Position numbers and translations under genes: made by a program
In this document: positions 16,625 through 25,133 of the stretch, piece after piece
How positions within the stretch are numbered: position 1 is the stretch's first letter
Layout of the letters: each line of letters begins with the position of its first letter
Notes under the pieces: generated by a model
What the model was told of the DNA's origin: nothing
What the model saw: the letters and a program-made list of their open reading frames with translations, nothing else
Databases searched by the model: none
DNA from: Bacillus sp. (in: firmicutes)
GTDB lineage: Bacteria; Bacillota; Clostridia; Lachnospirales; Lachnospiraceae
Assembly: GCA_023666125.1 (NCBI GenBank)
Contig: JAMPCN010000030.1
Location: 1-32,836 of the forward strand
DNA: 32,836 nucleotides
Reading direction: 5' to 3'

Positions 16625-18238
16625 CTACACCAAATCCATCGGGTCTATCACGCATTCCATCAGCACGGACTCGTCGCGTTCTAAAAATTCGCGGATGGCG
16701 TCGTTTACGCCCTCCATCGTATGAAGCCGCATAAACTTCATGTCATATGCCATAGCAAGTTTTTCCAAATCCGGACTGCCCGATAAATCGACTACCGAAT
16801 AGTTATCCTTGTAGTTATAGTGCTGAAATTCCCTTACCATACCAAGATAGGTATTTTTCAGTACGATAATTTTCACGGGAACATGGAACTGGCGCATTGT
16901 GGCAAGTTCCATCATGGACATTTGGAAAGAACCGTCGCCGCATACTGCGACCACCTGTTTATCCGGGCAGGCAAGTTTGGCTCCCATGGCCGCCGGGATG
17001 GAATATCCCATTGTTCCCATGCCGCCGGTCGTTAAAAATCTGCCGTTTTTTACGACATGATAGGAACAGGACCAGATTTGGTTCTGCCCGACGTCCGCTA
17101 CATAAACCGCATCATCTTTCATCTGTTCGGAAAGCAGGCGGATAAACTCTGCCGGGTCAACATAGCCGGGATTGGGATTCCTCTTTTTGCCCATTGTCCG
17201 GCGGTATTCATTTAACGTCGCAATCCAGTCCTCATGTTCACAGGCGAATTTCTCCTGCGCCAGGTCTTCAAAAATATTTTTCGCATCGCCGACAAGCGGG
17301 ATGGAGGCGCCGACGTTTTTACCGATTTCGGCAGGGTCAACGTCTATATGCACTAAAATCTTATTTTCCGTAATCAAATCCGGCTGGCTGATGGCACGGT
17401 CGGCGACTCTTGCGCCCACCATAATCAGCAAATCCGATTCGTTCATCGCCCTGTTGGCATAGGGTTTTCCGTTATTGCCCACCATACCGTAATACATCGG
17501 ATGGTTTGTCGGCATCACGCCGATTCCCATCATGGTGGAAACTACGGGAATCCGATACTCTTCCACAAAGGCGCGCAGCGCATACTGCGCCTCGCTTAAA
17601 AGCACGCCGCCCCCGGCGCAGATAATCGGCCTTTTGGCTCCGGCAAGTTCCGCAATCACTTTCTTAATCTGCACGGCATGTCCCTTTATCGTCGGCTTAT
17701 AGGTACGCAGATTGACAGATTCCGGATACTCAAATTTTTTGACCTGCGCATTCTGGATATCGATGGGGATATCGATTAACACAGGGCCTTTTCTGCCGGA
17801 ATTGGCAATATAAAAAGCTTCTTTAAAAATACGGGGGATATCGTTTACATTTTTGATTAAATAACTGTACTTAACAAAAGATTCCACCGCACCCGTAATG
17901 TCAGCCTCCTGAAACACATCAGAGCCGATTAACTCACTGTTGACCTGTCCCGTAATACAGATAAGCGGAATGCTGTCCGCAAAAGCAGTCGCAATCCCCG
18001 TAATGACATTGGTTGCGCCGGGACCCGACGTGACCGCACAGACGCCGACCTTGCCGCTGACTCTTGCCAGGCCGCTGGCGGCATGCGCCGCATTCTGCTC
18101 CGTACGAATCAGAATGGTTTTTATATTCGTGTCCAAAATGCTGTTATAAAACGGACAAATGGCAACGCCCGGATAACCGAACACATATTCTACGCCCTCC
18201 GCTTCCAGACATTTTACAACTGCGTCTGCACCTATCAT
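16625..18238 (-). CDS. ilvB: Acetolactate synthase large (catalytic) subunit
   Basis: A thiamine-diphosphate and FAD enzyme that condenses two pyruvates, or pyruvate with 2-oxobutyrate, in the first common step of branched-chain amino acid synthesis. It has 537 residues, slightly shorter than the usual 550-570 because the C-terminus stops at VIDPMDLV. The catalytic Glu47 is in RTEQNAAHAASG. The ThDP/Mg2+ motif begins at GDGSFQMS (434-441) and ends near VLKN (462). The lid segment reads MVREFQ, so Phe471 stands where most acetolactate synthases have the herbicide-contact Trp. GGAGG lies 6 nt before the ATG. It follows metH after 39 nt with no T-box or attenuator, so it is probably read through from upstream. 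Confidence 0.96.
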   Translation of the reverse strand: MIGADAVVKCLEAEGVEYVFGYPGVAICPFYNSILDTNIKTILIRTEQNAAHAASGLARVSGKVGVCAVTSGPGATNVITGIATAFADSIPLICITGQVNSELIGSDVFQEADITGAVESFVKYSYLIKNVNDIPRIFKEAFYIANSGRKGPVLIDIPIDIQNAQVKKFEYPESVNLRTYKPTIKGHAVQIKKVIAELAGAKRPIICAGGGVLLSEAQYALRAFVEEYRIPVVSTMMGIGVMPTNHPMYYGMVGNNGKPYANRAMNESDLLIMVGARVADRAISQPDLITENKILVHIDVDPAEIGKNVGASIPLVGDAKNIFEDLAQEKFACEHEDWIATLNEYRRTMGKKRNPNPGYVDPAEFIRLLSEQMKDDAVYVADVGQNQIWSCSYHVVKNGRFLTTGGMGTMGYSIPAAMGAKLACPDKQVVAVCGDGSFQMSMMELATMRQFHVPVKIIVLKNTYLGMVREFQHYNYKDNYSVVDLSGSPDLEKLAMAYDMKFMRLHTMEGVNDAIREFLERDESVLMECVIDPMDLV

Positions 18239-18277
18239 ATAAATCCTCCATTTCTCTTATCCATGATTTTTGGACAA

Positions 18278-20767
18278 CTATTTTGCTATATTTAAAATCC
18301 GTTTCGTCAGTTTCACGGCGTCCGCCGCATCTTTAGAATAGCCGTCCGCTCCGATTTCGTCGGCATATTCCTGCGTAATGACCGCGCCGCCGATAATAAT
18401 TTTAGCATCGACATTCTTTTCTTTCGCATATAAAATGACCTGCTTCATCTGCTGCATGGTCGTTGTCATAAGCGCCGATAACGCAATGACCTTAGCATGA
18501 TGCCTGATGGCCGCCTCGATAATTTTTTCTTTCGGAACGTCCTTACCCAAATCAATGACCTGAAAACCGTAATTTTTTAACATCAAAGCGACGAGATTCT
18601 TGCCAATGTCGTGGATATCTCCCTCTACCGTGGCAATCACGACGACAGGCATCTTTTCGCCGCTTTGCTTTTTCATGAGTAAAGGTTCTAAAAATTCAAT
18701 CGAGGTTTTCATCGCTTCCGCACTGGCGATTAACTGCGGCAGAAAATATTTTCCCTTGTCAAAAAGTTCCCCCACCTCGTTAATGCCGGGAAGAAGCGCC
18801 TCGTCCAAAAGCTTCTGCGGTTCGTTTCCCTCTTCTAACGCTTTTTGGGTATCCTCCACAATGCCGCTTTTATTTCCCTTTAAAACATCCATGCGCAGTT
18901 TCTCCATCATTGAGATATCCTGCGGCTTATCCTCCGCCTTTTGGGCAATGTGTATGCCCGCAGGCCTAAAAGCGGTCTTTCCCTCTTCTTCGCGCCTTTG
19001 TTTCACGGCTTCCATTAACTGAATATAACGGATATCCGCCTCTGTTTTGTTTAACAGCAAATCGGATGCAAAGGCCATACTGACAAGCAGCTCCTGTGAG
19101 GGATTGGCAATCGCCATCGTCAGGCCCTCACGGATGGCCATTGTCAAAAAGGCCGTATTGACATAACTTCGCTCCGGCAGTCCGAATGAAATATTGGACA
19201 GGCCGCAGCTTGTCGCCAGACCGTTTTCATAGCAGTAACGGATGGTCTCCAACGTTTCAATGGCCGCGTTTTTATTCGCGCCCACCGTTGCCACAAGGCC
19301 GTCAACAACAATGTCCTCTTTGCGCAGGCCAAGTTCATAAGCGCGTTTTTGTATGATTTCAATAATCTCTATCTTTTCTTTACTATTCTCCGGCAATCCT
19401 TTGTCCGATAACGGCAGCAGAATAAACATTGCGCCGTATTTTTTGGCAATCGGCAAAAGGGCTTCCATTTTGGCTTTTTCATAGGAAATGGAATTAATCA
19501 AGGCTCTGCCCGGATATCTTCTAAGGGCAGCCTCGATAACATCCACATGGCTGGAATCAATAGACAGGGGCAGGCCTGTAACCTGCGTAAGCGTTTCCAC
19601 AGCCTGTAACATCACGGCTTTTTCATCAATTCCGCTCATTCCCACATTAACGTCCAGAATACAGGCGCCGCAGGCTTCCTGCTGTTCGGCTAATTCCCTC
19701 ACCATTTCCATGGAACCTTCCCTTAACTGTTCCTGTAACTTTTTCTTGACGGCGGTTTTACCGGTGGGGTTAATCCGCTCCCCGATAATCATAAAATTAT
19801 CGTTTAACCCAAAGGCCACCGTTTTACGCTCGCTTGTCAGATAACGGAGCGTGTCCGCCTCTAATTTCTTTCGTTCTCTGCGTCGTATCGGCATTGTGCC
19901 GACGGCGTCTTTGGCCGCCTTGATATAAGCCGGCGTTGTGCCGCAGCAGCCGCCCACAATGGACGCGCCCGCCTCTATCAGCAGTTTCATTCCCTGCGCA
20001 AATTCCGCTTCTTTCATATCATAAGCCGTCTGCCCGTTCTCATCCAAAAAAGGAAGTCCGGCATTTGGCTTTGCGATAATCGGTATCGTTGTTACTCCGG
20101 CCATATCCCGGATAATGGACTCCATCTTATCCGGTCCCGTAGAACAGTTGGCGCCGACTGCCGCCGCTCCTAAGCTTTCCAAAACAACTGCCGCCGTGAC
20201 AGCATCCGTTCCATATAACGTCCGTCCGTCCGCTTCAAAAGTCATGGTCGCCATAACCGGAAGGTCACAGACTTCCGCCGCCGCAATTAAGGCTGCCCTC
20301 GTCTCCTGTAAACTCATCATGGTCTCTACGACAAGTAAATCGACGCCGGCTTTTACCAGATATCCAATCTGCTCTTTATAGATAGTAATTAACTCTTCAA
20401 AATCCATCCTGCCGATTGGCGCAAGCTGTTCTCCGGTCATTGTGATATCGCCAGCCACATAGGCGTCTTTCCCGGCCGCTTCCTTACAAAGCGATACCAG
20501 CTCATGGTTCATCTGCTCTATCCTATTTTCCAGATGATATTCTTTTAATTTAATCCGGTTCGCTGAAAATGTCGGGGCATAGAGAATATTGCTTCCCGCT
20601 TCGATAAATTCCCTTTGCAGCTTTATCAATACTTCCCTATGCTCCAATATCCATTGCTCCGGACAGACGCCCGCAGGCATCCCCCTCTTTAACAGATTGG
20701 AACCTGTCGCGCCGTCCAGAAAAACCGGATTTTCTTTGATTAATGCCTGAAACTCATGCCTTTTCAT
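18278..20767 (-). CDS. metH: Cobalamin-dependent methionine synthase without reactivation domain
   Basis: Transfers a methyl group from 5-methyl-THF through cobalamin to homocysteine, making methionine. It has 829 residues from the ATG at 20767, where GGGGAG is at workable spacing; an ATG three codons earlier is only 1 nt from it. Domains in order: homocysteine-binding barrel (about 1-300; zinc Cys in GANCS and GGCCGTT), pterin-binding barrel (about 325-580; IIGERINPTGK, LDVNVG, LSIDSS), four-helix cap (about 620-700), and cobalamin Rossmann domain with GDIHDIGKN near residue 720. The protein stops after the B12 domain. The AdoMet-binding reactivation domain of the long MetH form is missing, so a separate activator is needed and none is seen here. 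It starts 27 nt after the lipoprotein gene. Confidence 0.95.
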   Translation of the reverse strand: MKRHEFQALIKENPVFLDGATGSNLLKRGMPAGVCPEQWILEHREVLIKLQREFIEAGSNILYAPTFSANRIKLKEYHLENRIEQMNHELVSLCKEAAGKDAYVAGDITMTGEQLAPIGRMDFEELITIYKEQIGYLVKAGVDLLVVETMMSLQETRAALIAAAEVCDLPVMATMTFEADGRTLYGTDAVTAAVVLESLGAAAVGANCSTGPDKMESIIRDMAGVTTIPIIAKPNAGLPFLDENGQTAYDMKEAEFAQGMKLLIEAGASIVGGCCGTTPAYIKAAKDAVGTMPIRRRERKKLEADTLRYLTSERKTVAFGLNDNFMIIGERINPTGKTAVKKKLQEQLREGSMEMVRELAEQQEACGACILDVNVGMSGIDEKAVMLQAVETLTQVTGLPLSIDSSHVDVIEAALRRYPGRALINSISYEKAKMEALLPIAKKYGAMFILLPLSDKGLPENSKEKIEIIEIIQKRAYELGLRKEDIVVDGLVATVGANKNAAIETLETIRYCYENGLATSCGLSNISFGLPERSYVNTAFLTMAIREGLTMAIANPSQELLVSMAFASDLLLNKTEADIRYIQLMEAVKQRREEEGKTAFRPAGIHIAQKAEDKPQDISMMEKLRMDVLKGNKSGIVEDTQKALEEGNEPQKLLDEALLPGINEVGELFDKGKYFLPQLIASAEAMKTSIEFLEPLLMKKQSGEKMPVVVIATVEGDIHDIGKNLVALMLKNYGFQVIDLGKDVPKEKIIEAAIRHHAKVIALSALMTTTMQQMKQVILYAKEKNVDAKIIIGGAVITQEYADEIGADGYSKDAADAVKLTKRILNIAK

Positions 20768-20794
20768 AATTCGCATTCTCCCCGGCTGTACGGA

Positions 20795-21412
20795 TTATTC
20801 GTTCCCGGCTTCGGGTTCCGCACCGGATTCGCCGCCTTGGTTTTCCGCACCCTCGTCCTCATTTCCGGATTCTTGACCGGATGAGTCATCTTCGTCCGTC
20901 TGATTCATATAACCGCTTCCAAAAATACTCTCATCTTCCGTATAGGTTATTCCTTCCCCCTCCGGAACGCCTCCGTGCAAAATCGTAATAATATACTGAA
21001 TCCTTAAATTGGCTCTGTCATAATATTCTTTGGCGGCTTCTTCCACATTCGCATCATATTCATCATTTTCATATGCCATATGATAAAATAAAACCGCCTG
21101 CGTCATATTTTCGCTTGCCTCGTCGGCAAGATTGTCTACGGCAGAGAACTGCTCCGGCACTTCTAACTGCGCCATCCATGCCATTTCCGCATCCAGCGCA
21201 TCCAGATATTCTAACATCTGTGTCAGATAATCCGGCTGGACAACGTCGATGGCATTCATGTTATCGTTGAACTCTATGATATGTTCAAAGAACGTCTCCA
21301 TATTCGCCTGATATTCTTCCAACGCCTCGTCCTTTTTACCGCATCCGGCAAGTAACAGCATAAGAAGCGCAAAAAGGCACAAAACTTTTATGTTTTTCAA
21401 TTTAACAGCCAT
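20795..21412 (-). CDS. Predicted lipoprotein, helical with acidic tail
   Basis: A protein of 205 residues from the ATG at 21412, chosen because GGGAG lies 6 nt upstream and because it starts a proper signal peptide; the frame extends 13 codons further without support. The lipobox LLAGC places lipidated Cys24 on the outer membrane face. The mature part is helical and acidic (ALEEYQANMETFFEHIIEF, QMLEYLDALDAEMAWM) to about residue 150, then a Gly/Glu/Asp/Asn-rich tail that is probably disordered. No known domain is recognised. It is the first gene after a promoter at 21469-21497 and runs into metH after 27 nt. Confidence 0.85.
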   Translation of the reverse strand: MAVKLKNIKVLCLFALLMLLLAGCGKKDEALEEYQANMETFFEHIIEFNDNMNAIDVVQPDYLTQMLEYLDALDAEMAWMAQLEVPEQFSAVDNLADEASENMTQAVLFYHMAYENDEYDANVEEAAKEYYDRANLRIQYIITILHGGVPEGEGITYTEDESIFGSGYMNQTDEDDSSGQESGNEDEGAENQGGESGAEPEAGNE

Positions 21413-21468
21413 TCCTTTCTCCCAGACTGTGAATCTGCGCCATAAACGCAATTTTTCACTTATCTAAG

Positions 21469-21497
21469 AATGTACCACAAACCATGCCTTAAATCAA
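21469..21497 (-). promoter_or_regulatory. Promoter of the lipoprotein-metH-ilv run
   Basis: On the minus strand TTGATT (-35) is 17 nt from TACATT (-10), and TGG precedes the -10 to make it an extended type. The start would fall about 50 nt before the lipoprotein ATG. A tandem hairpin repeat (21523-21585) lies just upstream of the -35, a usual position for an activator site. Confidence 0.55.
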
Positions 21498-21522
21498 GTC
21501 GGCTTCATGTTCTGTTATGTAG

Positions 21523-21585
21523 ATGTTACATACGCAAATGCTGCGTAATGTAAATGTTACATACGCAAATGCTGCGTATGTAACA
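21523..21585. repeat. Tandem 30/31-bp duplication, each copy a hairpin
   Basis: Copy A (21523-21553) and copy B (21554-21583) are the same 30-nt unit except for one extra A in copy A. Copy B forms a perfect 13-bp stem: TGTTACATACGCA (21555-21567) pairs with TGCGTATGTAACA (21573-21585) around the loop AATGC. Copy A forms the same stem with a one-base bulge. The hydrogenase stop codon (21557-21559) and last nine codons lie in copy B. No T-run follows on either strand, so this is not an ordinary terminator. Confidence 0.9.
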
Positions 21586-23287
21586 GCATGTGCGACTTAT
21601 GCGAAAGCGGTTTTTCAAAAAACTCCTGATACATCTGCAGAATATCCTGATTTTCATGGGAAAACCTGATATTGGCATTCTCATCAAGGCGGTAGAGATT
21701 TTTACCGCGTTCAAACGCAAGCTCCTCGCCGTCGTGAATGGGCTGTCCGCCGCCGCCTGCGCAGCCGCCGGGGCAGGCCATGACTTCCACAAAGTCATAG
21801 TGCGCCTCACCGCGCTCTATTTTTTCCAGCAAAGCTCTTGTATTGCCAAGGCCGCTGACAACTGCCGTCCTTACCGTAATATCGTCTATGGTAAAATCGG
21901 CTTCCGCCACGCCGTCATTGGCGCCAAACGCCGGGCTTCTGACCGCCTTAAAAGCGTCTGCGGGCGGATTTTCTTTTTTCAGCAAATAGTATGCCGTACG
22001 AAGCGCCGCCTCCATAACGCCGCCGGTCACGCCAAAGATAACGCCTGCGCCGGAACCTTGCTGCATCGGCCTGTCGCTTTCGATTTCCGTGAGCGTATCT
22101 GGGCTGATATGGGCGGAGCGTATCATTTTAACAAGTTCCCTTGTCGTGATAACGGCATCCACGTCATGACCCGCATACTCTCCATAGAACAGCTCCATTT
22201 CCCGTTCGCCTTTTTTAGCGACGCAGGGCATAACGGAAACCGTGTAAATCTGTTCGGGTGAAACGCCAAGTTTTTCGGCAAAATACGTTTTCATCACTGC
22301 GCCGAACATCTGCTGCGGCGATTTCGCCGTGGAGAGCTGTTTTACCATATGCGGGAACTGGGATTTGATAAACCGCACCCAGCCCGGGCAGCAGGAAGTA
22401 AACATCGGTCTTTCTTTTAACTCTCCTGCGCTGAAACGCTCAATAAATTCGTTGGCTTCCTCCATAATCGTAAGATCTGCGGAAAATGTCGTATCAAAGG
22501 CATAATTGACGCCGAGCCGTTTTAAGGCGTTTAAAATCTTACCAATGCCCGCCTCCTTGGGCGCAAGGCCAAGTTCCTCTCCCCAAGCCGCACGTACCGC
22601 GGGCGCAACCTGCGCTACAACGATTTTATCCTTATCGGCAATCGCATCCCATACTTTCTCGGTATCGTCGCGTTCCCTGAGCGCGCCGACCGGGCAGTGG
22701 GTAATACATTGCCCGCATAAGGAGCAGTCCGCCTCTGTAATATTTTTCTGGCCTGCGACATTAACCGTTGTCCAGGAACCCGTTCCCTCCACATCCCAGA
22801 CGCCAAGGCTCTGCACCTTTTCGCAAATCTGGACGCAGCGCATACATTTGATACATTTAGAGGAGTCGCGGATAAAAGGGAAGGTTTTATCCCATGCTTT
22901 TTTCTCCGGCTCCATTTTAAACGGGATATCCAGTATATTTAAATCGTTCGCCACTTTCTGTAAACTGCAGTTCCCGCTTCTTGCGCAGCTTACGCAGTTG
23001 GAATCGTGCTGCGATAAAATCAGCTCCACCGTCGTCCTTCTGGACTTTCTGACTTTCGGGCTGTTGGTATAGATTACCATGCCTTCTTCCGCCACATTGT
23101 TGCAGGAGGTAATTAATTTCTCCTTGCCCTCCAGTTCCACAACGCAGACGCGGCAGGCCGCAATTTCGTTAATATCTTTTAAATAACAAAGTTTTGGAAT
23201 CGGTATGCCGTTTTTAGCGGCAGCTTCCATAATGGTAGTGTTGTCTTCTACAGTAATTGCTTTTCCATCGATTGTAAGATTTACCAT
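21557..23287 (-). CDS. hydA: [FeFe] hydrogenase catalytic subunit, probable group A2
   Basis: Reversibly oxidises H2. It has 576 residues: an N-terminal [2Fe-2S] domain (Cys34, 45, 48, 62); a His-Cys3 [4Fe-4S] site (His94, Cys98, 101, 107); two [4Fe-4S] clusters (Cys145/148/151/155 and Cys188/191/194/198); and the H-cluster domain with TSCCPGW (297-303), MPCVAKKGE (from 353) and EVMACPGGCAGGGGQP (from 501). All three H-cluster motifs are intact, including the proton-relay Cys. Its ATG overlaps the stop of the upstream flavoprotein by seven bases. That pairing with a glutamate-synthase-like subunit matches the 'group A2' class of hydrogenase surveys. The last residues, HTQHLRM, are encoded by a hairpin repeat and may be a recent extension. 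Confidence 0.95.
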   Translation of the reverse strand: MVNLTIDGKAITVEDNTTIMEAAAKNGIPIPKLCYLKDINEIAACRVCVVELEGKEKLITSCNNVAEEGMVIYTNSPKVRKSRRTTVELILSQHDSNCVSCARSGNCSLQKVANDLNILDIPFKMEPEKKAWDKTFPFIRDSSKCIKCMRCVQICEKVQSLGVWDVEGTGSWTTVNVAGQKNITEADCSLCGQCITHCPVGALRERDDTEKVWDAIADKDKIVVAQVAPAVRAAWGEELGLAPKEAGIGKILNALKRLGVNYAFDTTFSADLTIMEEANEFIERFSAGELKERPMFTSCCPGWVRFIKSQFPHMVKQLSTAKSPQQMFGAVMKTYFAEKLGVSPEQIYTVSVMPCVAKKGEREMELFYGEYAGHDVDAVITTRELVKMIRSAHISPDTLTEIESDRPMQQGSGAGVIFGVTGGVMEAALRTAYYLLKKENPPADAFKAVRSPAFGANDGVAEADFTIDDITVRTAVVSGLGNTRALLEKIERGEAHYDFVEVMACPGGCAGGGGQPIHDGEELAFERGKNLYRLDENANIRFSHENQDILQMYQEFFEKPLSHKSHMLLHTQHLRM

Positions 23288-25113
23288 AATGTCTCTCTGC
23301 CTCCTTTAAAGATGCCGTATCCAAAGTGGTCGCAGCGCAGGCATCTGTCCGCTTCCTGTTTTGCCTCTTTCTTTGTCATGCAGTTTTCCACGCCCTCGAA
23401 GTCGCATACTCTTTCGCACGCCTCCCGCTCCGTCAGATTGACTCTGCCGCACGGTACATGGTCGTCTAAGCGCGGCTCCGGAATCTTGACGTCACAGGAT
23501 ATTTCATGATGATACCCCAGATATTCGTCTATGTTGGCCGCCACTACCTTAGCCGCCGCAATCGCGCTGATAACGGTCGCCGGGCCGCTGGCGCAGTCGC
23601 CGCCTGCAAAGACGCCGGGCATATTGGCAAATGTGCCGGAGCTTTTCGTGGCGATTCTGCCGCGCGCCACCGGAATACCCGCCTCTTCAAAATGGCGGGT
23701 CTCGATATTTTGCCCGATTGCCTTGATTAAAATATCGCAAGGGATATAGATATCCTCTTCTCCCGTCGGTTTGACGCTCGCCCTGCCGTCGCGGATAGCG
23801 CTAATCATCTGCGGCGTGACATAGATGCCTTTCACATGATTATTCTCGTCCACCGCAATCGAAGCGGGCGCTTTCAAAGTCTGTAATTCGATGCCCTCTG
23901 CAATGGCGCCATCGATTTCCCCGCGAAGCGCGGTCATATCGGAAACCCTTCTTCGATAGACGATACTCACTTTTTTCGCACCGAGACGCTTTGCGGTACG
24001 CACGGCGTCCATAGAAACATTACCGCCGCCAATAACCGCCACTTCCTTGCCTGATAAATCCATAATCTCGTTTTTACCGACATTTCTAAGAAACTGTACC
24101 GCAGACAAGACGCCCTCCGCGTCCTCGCCCTCTAACCCTAACTTTTTATCCGTACTGGCGCCAATGGTAATCAAAACTGCGTCATACTGCTCTCTCAGTT
24201 CTTGAATGGTAATATCCTGCCCAATCTTTAAGCCGTGTTTTACCTGCACGCCGGTTTTTAAGATGCTGTTGATATCTTCATCAAGCCGCTCCTTGGGCAG
24301 TCTGTAATTCGGAATGCCATAACGCAGCATACCGCCAAGTTTTGGTAACATCTCATATACCGTTACCTGATGCCCCATAAGCTGTAAATAGTACGCCGCG
24401 CTTAATCCTCCGGGGCCGCCGCCTAAAACGGCAACTTTTTTCCCGGTAGCGGGCGCACATGCGGGCGGTTCCACTTCTCCGGCAAAATCTGCAGCAACTC
24501 GTTTTAATCCCCTGATATTGACGGCGTCGTCCACCATATTTCTGCGGCATCTTGCCTCGCAGGGATGTTCGCAGATAAAGCCGCACGTTGTCGGGAACGG
24601 GTTGTCCTTGCGAATCAGTCGGATAGCGTCAGCATAACGCCCCTCGCCGACTAGCGCGATATATCCCGGAATATCCACATGGGCAGGACAAAGCGATACG
24701 CAGGGAACAGGCTGATTGTATGTACAGGTACAGCGGTTATTTTTAATATGCTCTATGTAATCGTCACGATAGCCGACAAGTCCTTTATATACCATATTGG
24801 CGGCTTCATAGCCGATGGCGCAGTCCGCCGACTCCATAATGGAGAGTGCGGTCTTTTCCATAATATCCAACGTTTCCATCGTGGCTTTACCGTCCAATAC
24901 GTCCTTGATAAAATGATTTAACTGCCCCAGTCCGATACGGCAGGGAACACATTTCCCGCAAGTCTGCGCATGGCATAATTCCAAAAATGCGCGCGACATA
25001 TCCACCGGACAAAGCCCCGGCGGGCTGGACTCGATTCTACGCTCCAAATCCTTATACAGGCCTTCCATCACGATTCTGGCCCTGTTGGGAGCGACCATCT
25101 CCAATCGGCTCAT
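23281..25113 (-). CDS. NuoF/GltD-like iron-sulfur flavoprotein, hydrogenase partner
   Basis: Likely NAD(P)H-oxidising electron-transfer subunit for the adjacent hydrogenase. It has 610 residues in three parts. Residues 1-115 resemble the C-terminal cluster domain of NuoF/HydB: CGKCVPC (Cys52/55/58) plus Cys98, the spacing of the N3 cluster. Residues 125-215 carry GltD-type [4Fe-4S] cysteines (C130, C138, C142; C177, C181, C185, C189). Residues 225-545 form the GltD/NfnB flavoprotein, with an FAD motif VAVLGGGPGGLSAA (228-241) and a nucleotide motif VAVIGGGNVSMDA (358-370). A final segment has six more Cys, including CLRC. The FMN/NADH-binding half of NuoF is absent. GAGGGGG lies 7 nt before the ATG, and a long palindrome lies just upstream of it. 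Confidence 0.92.
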   Translation of the reverse strand: MSRLEMVAPNRARIVMEGLYKDLERRIESSPPGLCPVDMSRAFLELCHAQTCGKCVPCRIGLGQLNHFIKDVLDGKATMETLDIMEKTALSIMESADCAIGYEAANMVYKGLVGYRDDYIEHIKNNRCTCTYNQPVPCVSLCPAHVDIPGYIALVGEGRYADAIRLIRKDNPFPTTCGFICEHPCEARCRRNMVDDAVNIRGLKRVAADFAGEVEPPACAPATGKKVAVLGGGPGGLSAAYYLQLMGHQVTVYEMLPKLGGMLRYGIPNYRLPKERLDEDINSILKTGVQVKHGLKIGQDITIQELREQYDAVLITIGASTDKKLGLEGEDAEGVLSAVQFLRNVGKNEIMDLSGKEVAVIGGGNVSMDAVRTAKRLGAKKVSIVYRRRVSDMTALRGEIDGAIAEGIELQTLKAPASIAVDENNHVKGIYVTPQMISAIRDGRASVKPTGEEDIYIPCDILIKAIGQNIETRHFEEAGIPVARGRIATKSSGTFANMPGVFAGGDCASGPATVISAIAAAKVVAANIDEYLGYHHEISCDVKIPEPRLDDHVPCGRVNLTEREACERVCDFEGVENCMTKKEAKQEADRCLRCDHFGYGIFKGGRETLW

Positions 25114-25133
25114 TACGATACCCCCTCTTTTCC

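Noticed and set aside
18239-18277. T-box or attenuator before ilvB
   Set aside because: The gap is 39 nt, too short for a T-box, with no hairpin or leader peptide.
21526-21810. Second minus-strand frame ending in the hairpin repeat
   Set aside because: Out of frame with hydA inside its H-cluster region; it only shares the repeat-encoded TQHLRM tail.
21590-22261. Long plus-strand frame of 223 codons opposite hydA
   Set aside because: Shadow of a GC-biased reading frame in hydA; no ribosome binding site or family motif.
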